DNA of 64,000 nucleotides from Chamaecrista fasciculata (Eukaryota; Streptophyta; Magnoliopsida; Fabales; Fabaceae), in contig QANZ01021408.1 in assembly GCA_003254925.1 (NCBI GenBank), forward strand, positions 30,310 to 94,309, written 5' to 3'. Position numbers and translations under genes: made by a program. Positions 35,943 through 47,213 of this stretch are shown here, piece by piece; position 1 is the stretch's first letter, and every line of letters begins with the position of its first letter. The notes beneath the pieces are model-generated. The model was given only the letters and a program-made list of their open reading frames with translations. It did no database searches and was not told where the DNA came from.

Positions 35943-36282
35943 GGCTTCAGCGTCGAAGAGAGAGCCATGGCTAGTAACGGCGGCGGCGGAGAGTGCCAGT
36001 GTTGTAGCGAAGAAGAAGAAGAAGAAGAAGGACGTTTTGCTTTTTTGGATTTTGGTTTAAATTGCAAGATAGTCCCTAGTTTAGTTTGTTTTAATAGGAA
36101 AAAGGCTCAAATTACAAAACAATCCATTTTAAAGTTTACTCCGTTAATTTGGATGGAAAATATCACCTGGGACCCTATTTGTTAACGGAGGAAACCACAG
36201 GCTCCCAATCTGACACTTTTTAAACAACAGGACCCTATCTGAAAATGGGTCAAACCACAGAGTCTTTTTGTGTAATTTACCC
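35068..36282. mobile_element. Mutator-like element with gene-like inner sequence (Pack-MULE-like)
   Basis: It starts gggtaaattacacaaaag and ends as the complement. The inverted repeats extend about 340 bp inwards, to near 35430 and from near 35940. A perfect 9-bp duplication atattggaa flanks it (35059-35067 and 36283-36291). The inner part is GC-richer than its surroundings. An open frame from the ATG at 35411 runs 145 codons without a recognised domain. The mirrored copy of the ATG region lies in the other arm (complement of about 35945-35974). The arms also contain pyrimidine-rich, 5'-leader-like DNA. Lies in intron 5 of pseudogene C. Confidence 0.85.
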
Positions 36283-37100
36283 ATATTGGAAATACACTTT
36301 TTGGTCTTTGATCATTTACAAATATCAAGTATTTAGTCCTCATAGATAACGTTTCAAGGACTACATAATTGACGTTTGTAAAATCAATCAAAGATATCTA
36401 GGAACTAAATCATAGTTTTGGAACAAATTCAGGACCTAAAAATAGGTTTCTTCATAAAATGGTGAGTGTGTTACTTAAATTCAATAGTTAGTAGTTAGTA
36501 CTAATAGTAATTAATAGTTTCTTATCATTTCAGAGATTTGTCACACAACAAGTTAACTGGGTTTATACCTGTCTTCCTATCTAGTTTGGATTCACTGAAA
36601 GTTCTGTAAGTAAACTATTCTCATTCTGATTTTGAACATAGAAGTATATATAAATCCCACAAGAATGTGAATCAATGATTAACACTTTCTTTTACCATTG
36701 CAGAAAGTTAGAAGGAAATAATCTGTCAGAATCGGTTCCTTCAGAGTTAATTGAGAAATCACAGAAAGGATTGCTTCAGTTCAGGTAAATTATATATCCT
36801 CTGCATTAATAAATAGTTACATAATATTCTGTTTCAAGTCATCATCACTTCTCCTTTGGCAAAAAAAAAAAAAAAGTCATCACCACTTGATGGCTAACAC
36901 CTTTTTTCTTTTTGTGAATGGAAGTTATGAGGGCAATCCAGGTCTTTGTAATCCAAGTGGCTGCTATGATAGAAAAAGAAACAATAGGATGGTAGTTTCA
37001 ATAATAACATTAGTTGGTGGAGTAATCATTGTTTTTGGTGCAACAGCTTTCTACTTCTTCAAAGCAATAGAACTGAATAAAGGTAAAGTGATGACAATAT

Positions 37101-39373
37101 TGTTGGAGATTATGGAGCAAACGCAGCGGAAAAGGTAAAATTAAAATTTTATAATCTCCTCCATAGGATCCACTACTTGTGTTTATACCAGTGAGATAAG
37201 ACGTTTACCTAAATCAAACGGATGCTTGAATGATTGCAATTCCAAGAAGTCCACAGACTCGTCTCCTTCCTCTGCCGGTGATCCACACGAACAGTTTGGA
37301 AGATACTCAGGTGCTAGCCTCCAATCGCTTCTCCAAGAGATTATGGGATCCAATCTACAAACCTTGAAATTTCAAGAACACTTCTTGAAATATCCAAGAA
37401 CAAAGTGGCGCACTACCAAGAACCAATTTCTTGGCCACTGATGGTTGTCGGGTCCACCAATTATAATTAAACCTAATCTGCACTCAAAGATAGAATATTA
37501 GTAGTAGAGGCGAGAATAGGGTCGATCCACAGAGACTAGTCTTGCCCAAAGGTTATGCAGTTATAAGCCAGAGAAATAAAGAACCANAGTCTGCCTAAAA
37601 TCAGACTTATCAGCCACACTTACTCTAGGCTTTTAGCCTCCTCTTATTCTCACACACAACTCGCCCTTTTATCCCTAAGTTTTAGGGTTAGTTCGAAAAC
37701 CCTCTTCTCCTTACTCAAGGATATGCGACTTGTTTCCTCTCTTGGGATAGGCGACTTTTTGTGCTTTTAAAGAGTCTCTATTCCTCAAATTAGGGAATCA
37801 CAAAATCTTGATTAAAAAATTACATTAATATTATAATTCAAGATTAAAAGGCAATCTCAATTTAAATTTCAAGATCATATCTTGAAACCTAGAATGCACA
37901 CTTCCCATTGGTTTGAATGAGTCAAGAGGATTTGAATTCTTAACTAAAATATTACATTAATATCTTAACCTAAAATTCAAAATGCATTCTTGAAATTCAA
38001 AATGCAAGATCAAATCTTGCATTTGATTCTTCAAGAACTCGCCCCCTTGCATTTGTTTTATAGGAATTTAATAAATAAGAAAACAATCCTAACTCTTAGG
38101 AAGTTATAACCAACTTATTAATTTCCTTAACAAATTGAATTAAAATATTACCCTAATATCTTAATTCAATTTAAATCTTGAATTCAAATTAACAAAATCA
38201 TATTTCATTAATTAAAATCAAGAGTGAGGCGCCACCTCATTTTATTCTTCAATATTAGAAAATTTAATAAATCAATAATCCCCTAACTCTTAGGAGACTT
38301 AGTCAATTCATTATTCCCTAATATTTTAAATAAGAATTCAATTGTAAATAGATTAATCAAATTAACTATTTAACAATTAATATATTTAAACTTGTCTAAC
38401 AAATTTAAATATTACAAATGTAGATTTTATTTAAGACAAGACTTCATGTCCTAAGACATTCAACTATGTCTTAAATTGTGTCACTAAAGTGACTCACGAA
38501 TTAACCCTAATTCGTGTCCCATTATAGTATCTTGATCCTGCTCATGTGTGACCCAGCATGCCTCATATGAAATTGGCAGCAAGCCATCTCCATGACTCAC
38601 AAGTCGGGAGCGGACTCTAGCAAGTCATCACAACTACCCAAAACACGTGAGTTATCGTTTTAACATCAACGACTTAACCTTAGTACCACTTTGTCATAAT
38701 CCCTATTGTCACACGATATTTTGGTCATGGATAAGGCATGGGAAAGTCATCCTTGTAATCCAAACCATAACTTTCTCGATTCCTTGAGTTAGTCCCATTA
38801 CCCTGTGTGGCCACACATTCCTTGGACAAACTCATCGAGGGGCCCAATCAAATATCTCTCAACTTAATGAGGGACAAAATTCCTTATTGGTCAATCACAT
38901 TCCTCAGCACGGCAAACAACTAAACCCGTACCTAGCCTGTATGGCTACTCTGTTACGAGCAATGTTGGACTAGGCCAAAGTTCAGCATCTACAACGCCGG
39001 AATAATGAAGACCTCAGGTCTAAGGGCATCGTGACAGGTGTACAGGAGAGCCTAGCTCATGACTAAACCCATGCAGGACTCTTCGGGTCGGTCCAACAAC
39101 TTGTAACCCCTTACATAATTGCACCATGACTCTCGAGAAGCATCAGATGCGTGTATCTCTATACGTCATGCTGGACTTAGTTCATTCACTTTCCCACGTG
39201 AATAATCGACCAAGGACAGTTTAGAATATATAATTATCACATAATTAATCAAGGATTGTTATCATAGTAAACATGCTAATAATATGATAACGACATAATT
39301 TATCATTCATAAATCAATTAAACAATATGTTCATACATATAAAATGATTGGCCCTAGGGCACAATCTCCATCA
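37101..39373 (-). mobile_element. LTR-type element without coding capacity (solo LTR or LARD-like)
   Basis: Left end TGTTGGAGATTATGG, right end CAATCTCCATCA, flanked by AATAT on both sides (37096-37100 and 39374-39378). That is the TG...CA ends plus 5-bp duplication of an LTR retrotransposon. The terminal inverted match extends over about 14 bases. There is no ORF above 70 codons and no internal direct repeat that would separate two LTRs, so a 2.27-kb solo LTR is the simplest reading. One N at 37587. Orientation is uncertain; minus is suggested because the complement starts like a known plant LTR style (TGATGGAGATTGTGCCCTAG). It cuts kinase C just after the membrane exon. Confidence 0.7.
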
Positions 39374-40669
39374 AATATTGCATTGAAGAATATTTGTTAC
39401 TAGAATTATGGTTGGTGGCATATTTATATGATCTCTTTTGAATGTGTGAAATGATGCAGAATTTGTCTCCAATCAATCCTTGTATCTCAGATCTTAGTAA
39501 GATGCCAGAAGAAGTGATGAAATGTTTGCCTTGTATCATGCATGACAGAATATTAGAATCCTAGAAAGTTTTGGAATCTAGGGTGTATTCCACTACCTTT
39601 GTAAATTTATTTTTTTGTTAGAAAAAGAAAAAGAGAGAATTTTATCTTGTATTAATTAATGTTGTTAGGGTTGTTTGTAAGATCATAGGATCATATCCTA
39701 CGATTTTGTCAGCATTTTTCTTTTTCGGTCTTATAAAGACTGTTTTTTATTGGATCATGATAGAATCACTTAAGTTTATATGATTATATATAAATCCCAA
39801 ATTTTTTTTCTTTGAAAATTCTAAAAATACAATATTTTTTAAGAGAAAAAATTATTTGTATTAAAAAAATGAATGATTTAAGGCCTATTTAAAAAGCCGG
39901 TATAAGTCTGGTAACTCTTTATAGTGCTCCTGATTGTTTGTTTCACCAAAAAAAAAAATTCAAGTGAATCTCCACTCCAACTCTTTTCTTACTGAAACAA
40001 ACGCAATAATAAATACGTGTTTGATCAGTAAACACCACAAAATGTTCTAAATTTGGAGAATTGAGTTGACACGTGAAAGATATAACACAATGTTAATTTA
40101 AACAACCATTCATCAATGCACAAAATAATCTGAGTGAGGGTTAAATATATTAGTATAACTATAACATAATAATAGTTACAACTTATAACATAATAATAGT
40201 TACAACTTACAACATACTTACATTAGTACGTTCAGACATATATATCTGAGAGAGATAGTATATGTATATTTATATTTATAGCAGTGCCAAGCGCTCAGTT
40301 TTATTTTCGTTAGTACATAAATATGTAATTTAATCCCAAATTGGATATACAGCTATTTGTTTATCAAAATATAAGTAGAAGTAATAATAAGATTTTTTCA
40401 AAAAAAAATAAAATTAATGGATCACATTAATTCATATGGGCAATTTTTTGTAGTATTAAATTTGTATTGGGAGAAAAATAGTTTTAATCCTATTTTCTGT
40501 ATATCTTTCCTTCTAGGGAACAATATGACAGTTGAGACACGTCCAACTAACTATTTGGTTCAGCATCTTCGAAAAAATTGTCATCAGATTATTTGGATAG
40601 GTCCAGGGGCGGAGGGCCCCAGAGTTTTTAGAATATATATATATAGTATACAACATCTGTATTTGACAA

Positions 40670-40780
40670 TGGCTTAGACCAAGTGGCAATGATTTTGGCC
40701 CCCACCAAATTTGTCAGCAAGGTCAAGGGTTCGATTACTGCAACATACCCAAGCTCATATTTTACTTCTTCTTAATGAAA
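40670..40780 (+). mobile_element. SINE-like piece
   Basis: A box-A-like tagaccaagtggcaa at 40674-40688 and a box-B-like gggttcgattact at 40727-40739 are spaced as in a tRNA promoter, with no cloverleaf. Boundaries approximate, no target duplication found. Confidence 0.4.
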
Positions 40781-40913
40781 TTTAGTTTATTCACAAAAGA
40801 ATATTAGTTTATTANTCATTATTTCTTTAAATTTCTTTTATATGCTTTATATTTTTTTTGTCCAAATTATACATTTTTATGTTAAAATGTTGATAATATA
40901 TATAGAAAAAATG

Positions 40914-41129
40914 GGCCAAAATTCTATTTTGGTCCCTAATGTTTACCCAAAGTTATATGTTGGTCCTTAATAATTTTTTGTCCTATTTTGGTCCTTAATA
41001 TTTTTTAAAAGTTTCATAATTGGTCCCTAACTATTGAATATAGTTATATTTCTCTCATATCAAACCCAAACATTAGGGACTAAAACAAAATTTTAGATAA
41101 GTATTAGGGACTAAAATAAGATTTTGGCC
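40914..41129. repeat. Small foldback element of the 'ttttggtccc' type
   Basis: Starts ggccaaaattctattttggt and ends ctaaaataagattttggcc, inverted complements. The arms also pair internally ('ggtccctaatgttt' with 'attagggact'). Related in its ends to 53603-54403. The A-rich flanks prevent a certain call of the target duplication. Confidence 0.55.
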
Positions 41130-41309
41130 AAAAAAAATTTTGGCCCCCCTAACCTAAAATCCTGGCTCCGCCCCTGGATAGGTCCACACCATAAAATTGC
41201 TCGGCACTGTCATAAATATTACTAGAAAATATGATGAGAAGGGATTAGTTGTGCTTTTCTTTTAAGCATTCATAACTTAACATTCACATTATCAATCACA
41301 ATTCGGTCA

Positions 41310-42540
41310 AAGTACCTTTAGAGCTCAAAGTCTTTAATTGGCACTCTCAAAGTCTGACCATGGATCAACACCCTCAAAGCTATAACATTTGATTGGCATC
41401 CTTAAAGCCTAACCATCGGTCAGTACCTAAAGTCTTGTTTTGCGAGCACCCTCAAAACCTCGTTCTACGAATACTCTGTTGGGCTTGGTCACTCCAAGTG
41501 AAGGCCCATTCTCAAGTCAGCCCAAGGCTTTGCCCCAGCAGCTAGGGTTTCATTTTCTGGTGTGGAGTGGTGTGGAGAGAAAGCCAAGCAAATTGGTAGA
41601 GAGGAGGAAAAACGCATAGTGAGAGAGGGTGAAAACCTAGAACCTGTTTTTCTCTGGCAGCAGTTACTTCCGGCGAAATCCAACGGTGCAACCTTCTCCA
41701 ATCAAGCTGAAATTTGGAGGGTATGTTCTTGACATCCTAGTCTTGATATCCTACGGTCAGTTTTTCGATTGGAGCTTTGGTTTGGTAGAAACGGATTTTT
41801 GAAGTTCAAGGAGCGTCCTGTCCAGACTTCCTGAACGACGTTTATTGTCGGAAAAATCCAACGGTGAGATCTTCTCCGAATGAGCTGAAATTTTGAGGTT
41901 ATGTTTCGGACATTCTGTTCCTTATATCCTACGGTCAGTTTTTGGATTGGAGATGATTTAGGTATTCCGATTGGGTCTTGAAGTGCTGCTCTGTTTTGTG
42001 CGTTTTTCTTTTGTTGTCTCAACTTTATTTGTGCTTGGAGATTTGGGTATTTGTAGGAGGAAGCTTGTGAGTTGAATATATTGTTTTAGGGTCTGTTGAG
42101 AGAATATTGCCCTAGATATATTTTGTAGGCTCATTTTGTTAGTGCTTCTTGTACCCAAATTTTGTAAGACAATGTTGTTTACCTCTTTTGTGGTTGTGAG
42201 AGGTTGTATAGTTGTATTCTTTGATTGATGCAATAATACTAGTTAGACATTGTTATTTGAATCCTTGGGCAATTGGGCGAAAGTATTGTATTCCATTTTT
42301 CTATTTTGGAATTGTTATAGTGGTTTGTAGTTTACCGGCATTTCCGCTTCCGCTGCGCCGCCGCCAACCACACTTGCGCCCGTCATACTCAAAGCCTCAT
42401 CCTTCGCGCATATTTAAAACCTCGTTCTGTGAGCACCTCTAGAAGCCTAATTCAACAAGTACCCCAAAGTCTCATTTTATGAGCACTCTCAAAGTCTAGT
42501 CATCGCTAGCATATCTCAGCCTATACCCGACTCGTTCAAA
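41310..42540. repeat. Degenerate 'caccctcaaagcct' tandem repeat, split by a solo LTR
   Basis: On both sides of the solo LTR (41310-41476 and 42386-42500) the sequence repeats phrases such as 'gagcaccctcaaaacctcgtt', 'ggcactctcaaagtct' and 'gagcactctcaaagtct' at roughly 30-45 bp intervals. The repeat was continuous before the LTR insertion. No coding potential. Confidence 0.6.
41477..42385. mobile_element. Solo LTR, 909 bp
   Basis: Starts TGTTGGGCTTGG and ends GCGCCCGTCA, flanked by TACTC on both sides (41472-41476 and 42386-42390). These are LTR retrotransposon ends and a 5-bp target duplication, with no internal region, so it arose by recombination between two LTRs. Inside, a segment with 'aaatccaacggtg' and 'atatcctacggtcagttttt' is present twice, about 180 bp apart. 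GC is higher than the flanks. Confidence 0.85.
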
Positions 42541-43860
42541 TTTCTCGAGGCTTATGGCTCGCACTGCTTTCCTGCGAAATATGTCTTTGTCTTTTTGTCC
42601 GGACCAAATACGTATTCTTTTTCTTTACTTGCTCTTAAGTCAAAAAATTTTCGAACTAGTTTTTAGTTCATGTGCTTAAGAGGCAAGTGAAAAGCAACAA
42701 CTATGAACATCCATTTGATCCGGGTCATTTTTAAAATTTTTGAAAAGTTAAAAAAATAAAAGAAATGAAAAAAAAAAAGAATAAGAATCATAATGCAATC
42801 ACATTTGGAGCATAATGCAATCACATTTTAGGATTGTTCTATAACTTTCTGTATGTTTTGGGAAGTGTTATGTAATTTACTGCATGTTTTAGGGTCTGAT
42901 TTGTATTTAGTTTTGCATGTTTGGGATTATTCTTCAATTTTCAATTTTGTTAGAACTGTTTTGCAATAAACTCTGCATATCTGGATTGTTCTGCAACTTT
43001 TCTAGACTATTTAGGACTGATTTGTGATTAATTTCTGCCTACTGGACTGTTTTGAAACTTTTCTGGACTGCTTAGGACTGATTTGTAATTATTTTCTACT
43101 TGCTGGACTGTTCTGCATTTTTTCCCCCAAAGTCATACTCTAATTTTATTTCAAAATACAAAAAGGGATAATCAACAAGAATGTTTTGTTTCTCTAAATT
43201 AAGGCGTTTGTTACGTATGAGTGTATGGCATAAAATAATTTCAAAAGGTCATAAAGATTCACAGCATCCGACTCCCACGATTTTCTACTATTTTTTTTTG
43301 TTGTAGTTATGTGATGCAAGTGTTGATTTAAGGAATCAATGTCTTTTTCTTTTTCTTTTTTTAGTGAGGAGGAATCAATGTTTTTTTTAATTTTGTTTCA
43401 TATTTCTTTTTATCTTTAAGATTTAATTTTCCTTATTTAAGAATTTATTTTTTTTCAAATTCCAAAAGTGAAAACGTTTTTTTTTGTTATTTCTTTCCTT
43501 TTAAGTTTTAACTCTCAATATGTCATTTAAAAGATTACAAAGTCATGCACTATCCTAATCTTTGTCTTTCATTTATTTAGTTATTTGATGTTCATTTCTA
43601 GTCTGTTTAAAATGGATGATTAAAATTAATTTTAAAGGCCATTTAATTTTTAGATAATTATTTTAAGGTAATCACCTAATTAGATGAATATCGTGAGGTG
43701 CTTAACACCTTTTTCATGATTCAATTAACTCTCGAATTCGTCTTTGATATGAAACTAATTTTTATCAATTTTTCCTTATTCACCAATTTTCAAAATTATT
43801 TTTATAAATATAGTTTTCTAAAGTTTTCTTAAAAGTTTGGTGGCGACTCCTCTCTTTTCA
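42541..43860 (+). mobile_element. Probable Tat/Ogre-like Ty3 LTR fragment with primer-binding site
   Basis: The phrase 'ggtgcttaacacctttttcatg' followed by 'taactctcgaattcg' near 43695-43740 and 'agtttggtggcgactcctc' at 43834-43852 recall the end of plant Tat-lineage LTRs and their tRNA-Arg primer site (TGGCGACTCC at 43841-43850). The stretch before it contains a degenerate repeat. No gag-pol is found downstream. Identification is from memory of family style and should be treated as tentative. Confidence 0.4.
42833..43123. repeat. Degenerate ~62-bp tandem repeat
   Basis: About five units built from 'ggactgttctgcaacttttctggactg', 'ctgatttgtaattaa' and 'tttctgc' phrases. The later units are closest to each other. 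Lies within the presumed LTR fragment. Confidence 0.6.
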
Positions 43861-43879
43861 AAAGTGTCAAGAATGATAT

Positions 43880-45185
43880 GTCAAATGTGCGTGACATTGT
43901 CTATAACAATGATTTTATGAACCATTGCTATTGTTTTTAGTAGTAGTTTTGCGAACTATTGTTATTGTATTTAGCAAAGGTTTCATGAATCACTGCTATT
44001 ATTTTTAACAGCGGTTTCGCAAATTCTCTCTAACAGTAATTTCGCGAACCAACGCTGTTATTTTTAGCAGCGGTTTGTGAAACCGTTGTTATTATATTTA
44101 GCAACGATTTCGTGAACCATCATTATTGTCTTTAGTAGATCGTTGTTGTTGTCTATAATAGTGGCTTCCCAAATCATTTTCATTATCTTTACCAGCTATT
44201 TTATGAACTGCCGCAATTGTTTTTAGTAGCCATTTCACGAACAGTTATTATTGTCTTTAATTAGGAGCAGCTTTTACGAATTACCGCTATTATTTTTAAC
44301 AGCAGTTTCACGAATTATTGTTAATTTCCTTAGCAATGATTTTGTGACTTGTTGTTAATGTATTTAGCAGTACTTTTGTGAACCATCACTATTATTTTTA
44401 GCAATGGTTTGTCAAACCGTCATTATTATCTTTAGCAACAATTTCACAAACTATCATTATTCTCTTTGGCAGCGGTTTCCTGGATCGCTTTTATTGTCTT
44501 TAGTAGTGGCTTTGCAAAGCGTCGTCATTATCTTTAGCAACTATTTTATAAAGTGTCAATATTGTTTTTAGTTGTGGCTTTGCAAACAATTGTTATTGTT
44601 TTTCACAGGGTTTCATGAATCACCACTATTATTTTTACCAACGATTTCGCGAATTGTCGTTAATGTTTTAGTAGTAATTTCCCAATTGTAGTTAATGTCT
44701 TTAGCAGCGATTTTCGGAATCGTCGTTAATGTCTTTTGCAGTAGTTTTTCGAACGACCGCTATTGCTTTTAAAAACAGTTTCATGAATTGTCGCTATTAT
44801 TTTGAATAGCGGTTTCATAAACTACCATGATTATTTTTAGTGGCGATTCTGCGAATCATGTTTATTGCTTTTATCAGCAATTTCACGAATTGTTGCTATT
44901 TCTTTAACAACGATTTCACAAATCACCATGATTATTTTAAGCAATGGTCTTGTGAATTTTTGTTATTGTCTTTAGCAGCAATTTCAGAAATGGTCGTTAT
45001 TGTCTTTAGTAACAGTTTCGCAAACCATCGTTATTGTCTTTTGTGATGGTTTTATGAACTGTCGTTATTGGTTTTAGAACCGTTTTCCCAAATTGCCGCT
45101 ATATTTTTTAGTTGTAATTTTACGATTCGTTGTTATTGTCTTTAGTGACAGTTTTGCGAATGGTCGCTATTACTTTTAACCACTA
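43880..45185. repeat. Degenerate 34-bp tandem array (about 37 units)
   Basis: The sequence repeats a unit of the form attgtctttagcagcggttt, then cgcgaaccgtcgct, with period 34 and many substitutions and small indels. It runs from about 43880 to 45185. Each unit contains a small inverted match (ggtttcg / cgaacc). 34 is not a multiple of 3, so it is not a protein repeat. It starts just after the presumed Tat primer site. Confidence 0.8.
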
Positions 45186-45883
45186 TATATTAACTCCCCT
45201 AAATGTGGCTATTGTCTCTTTAGCTAAAATCAACGTTTTGTTTGGAAAAGCATGTTTTCATCCAACATGCATGTTACCAACAATTTATGAAACATCATAA
45301 CATCAGAACTAACAATTTTGTGACGCAGGATATGATTCCAAACGTTAAAGAGGACCAAATTAAAGTGGATTCAATTATGTTTTTTCTCAATTTCCCCAAA
45401 AATCGTTGGTTTTGTGATGATATTATCAATTTCGCTACTGAGAGTGATTGAGTTAGAGTAATTACCAATTAGGAAAGGGTAGTTAGTTGATGAAATGGAT
45501 AATTTGTCATTTGTCAATCTATCACCTACGTGAGATCGCCGCAGGCACCTGTTGCATTATTGATTCATTTGAAATTATACCATATTTAACGTAATAGTAA
45601 CCATTTGAAACTCCGTTGTGAAAAGACTTAAGTGGGAAGTGTGGCGGATAAAATCTATTGTATATTATTATAAATAAAAGAACTTTAATATACGTTATTT
45701 TGTTTTTTTTTTTAAATTCTGCCCGTTTTAATATACGTTACAATTTAAAGCAAATTAAAAAAAAGTGTAACTCTTGAGCAAATTCATGTGGCTTAAAGGC
45801 TTATGTTGGGATTTAATTTAAAGCAAAATGTTTCCAACGGCAGATTTTGAAAGAAACGAGTGTGTTGGTTTGCAATATATATA

Positions 45884-45973
45884 TCTTATATTATATGGCT
45901 CCACCTCTTTCTGGTCGTCCACATTTTAAAACTATAGTACAAAATTAATAATAAGAGGAAAATTATTATTTGA
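45884..45973 (+). mobile_element. 5' part of a Helitron-like element
   Basis: Starts TCTTATATTATATGGCTCC after an A and follows the 29370 copy almost base for base for about 90 bp, up to the single N at 45974. After it the sequence is unrelated, and the 3' hairpin is missing. Either truncated or misjoined. Confidence 0.6.
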
Positions 45974-45974
45974 N

Positions 45975-46314
45975 TCTTAGTGGAAAAAAAAAACCATATA
46001 CTAAGTGTGAAAGTGAGAGTAAAATATTTGTGTCTTTTGGGTAGAGAAAAGTGTGGGAGTAGAGTCCTGTCTACTTCTTTGTGTAGAAGTTGTAGACTCA
46101 AAAAGGCGAGTATTTGGCCGTTGTATCCTGGGGGTGACGCGTCCGTGTACCACTACACCGGGGTTATAGACAAAGTTTCTACCCGTGGAGGGCGTGAATT
46201 ACCTTAAAGAAAGCGAGATATCCGTGCCTCGGCCAAATACCACGCAGTCCGTCTTTACTAATATTTTTATTTCTTGTCTATTATTTTCTTATTTTCTCTT
46301 GTAGCCCCAACAAG
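45975..46314. other. LTR-like block bounded by single Ns
   Basis: About 340 bp, GC-richer than its surroundings, with phrases 'gggggtgacgcgtccgtg', 'ttctacccgtggagggcg' and 'cctcggccaaataccacg'. It ends near 'gtagccccaacaag'. The style is that of an LTR or retroelement leader, but I cannot assign a family. An N at each edge (45974, 46315) suggests joined assembly pieces. Confidence 0.35.
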
Positions 46315-46703
46315 NAGGTAAGAACAATAGAGATTATGAGAATCGGATCCTATTGTGAAAACGAATGCGTAAGCTGCTGTCGTGTCATGCTTACTTTATC
46401 AGTTATCACCCTATTGATATTAAGTAATCTAATAATTTAATTTTTAAAAAATCATGAAATTAACAATTTGATTTATAAAAGATTGACGATATACTCATTA
46501 ATTCTTTTTATAAATTAAATAATATGTTATTTTAATTTTTGAGGAACTAAAAGCTATACTGTTTTGTTTTTTAAAAATTAAATTATATATTAGAAATTTT
46601 TTAAAAATTAAATTGTTAATTCGGTAATGTTTTAAAGACCAAATGGTTAGTTTATTCAATTGAGATTCCAGATGCGAGCGAATAATTAACCTGGAGTCAA
46701 TTA

Positions 46704-47065
46704 TCTTATATTATAGGGCTCCACCTCTTTCTAGTGGTCTATGTTTTAAAACTATAGTCTATAAAATTAAAATGTCTAATATATATTATTTATTTTTTAT
46801 AAAAAAATAACCCACATCTCCCCACACCTCACGTTTATGTATGGTATTTGTAAATGATTTAAAAAAAAAACACCCCAAGAACAAGATGCAACCCCACGTC
46901 CCTCACCCATCAAGTTCATGTAAATGAATTTAAATTATTAACACGTCCCTCACTCTTCAAGTTTATTTTTTTTGGCTAAAATTTCACTTGGGTCCATTAT
47001 GTTTATCATCAATTTCATTTTGATCCCTAATATTTGCGTGCCCTAACGGGCAAGCAAAGCCCCAA
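46704..47065 (+). mobile_element. Helitron-like element, longest copy
   Basis: Starts TCTTATATTATAGGGCTCC after an A and ends with the hairpin gcgtgccc-taac-gggcaagc, then aaagcccCCAA before a T (CTAA decayed to CCAA). 362 bp, no ORF. The interior differs from the other copies except near the ends, as is normal for non-autonomous Helitrons. Confidence 0.6.
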
Positions 47066-47159
47066 TATATTATTATATAGCACAGAGGGGACAGAGTGGG
47101 GAGTTTTGTTAGTGGAACAATATAATATGTATATATATGTATATATATATATATATATC

Positions 47160-47168
47160 TATAAATAG
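47160..47168 (+). promoter_or_regulatory. TATA box of the possible small gene
   Basis: TATAAATAG lies 54 bases before the ATG at 47214, the canonical plant consensus at the normal distance. It is preceded by a (TA)n tract, which weakens the call. Confidence 0.45.
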
Positions 47169-47213
47169 AATCATAGCCCCGAATAGGTAGCAGATTGCAG
47201 AGTGTGACAGAAA

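Larger units (their letters stand above)
31665..37082 (+). pseudogene. Malectin-like/LRR receptor kinase C, broken and lacking its kinase
   Basis: Recognisable exons: 31665-31743 (signal peptide MAQGLFLTLLHLSLALTLAV), 32132-32698, about 34238-34569 (5' part missing), 34650-34791, 34896-34967, 36534-36605, 36704-36784 and 36925-37082 (membrane helix). Exon 2 carries a frameshift near 32655: its 567 bases do not fit the required phase, and the stop at 32671-32673 follows. Exon 3 has lost its start to a Copia remnant and an assembly gap. Intron 5 holds a 1.2-kb Mutator-like element. After the membrane exon an LTR-type element begins 18 bp into the intron, and no kinase exon follows. Exon phases are the same as in kinases A and B, so it was once a normal subfamily I gene. 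Confidence 0.88.
39374..41309. other. Intergenic region
   Basis: No gene is supported. A possible splice acceptor followed by a 34-codon open stretch (about 39458-39562) does not resemble a kinase exon. A SINE-like piece (40670-40780) and a foldback (40914-41129) are listed separately. One N at 40815. The rest is AT-rich. Confidence 0.45.
45186..47159. other. Intergenic region with Helitron-like copies
   Basis: No gene is supported. A 69-codon ORF at 45242-45451 has no recognisable domain. Contains the two Helitron-like copies listed and an LTR-like block at 45975-46314 bounded by single Ns. Otherwise AT-rich. Confidence 0.45.

Noticed and set aside
39458..39562. Terminal exon of receptor kinase C after the LTR-type element
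   Set aside because: The open stretch follows a possible acceptor but shows no kinase similarity and is too short to restore the domain.
43880..45185. CRISPR array
   Set aside because: The regular spacing is a degenerate tandem repeat without distinct spacers, in a plant nuclear genome.
45242..45451. 69-codon ORF as a gene
   Set aside because: No domain, no promoter signal, AT-driven composition; kept only as a mention.
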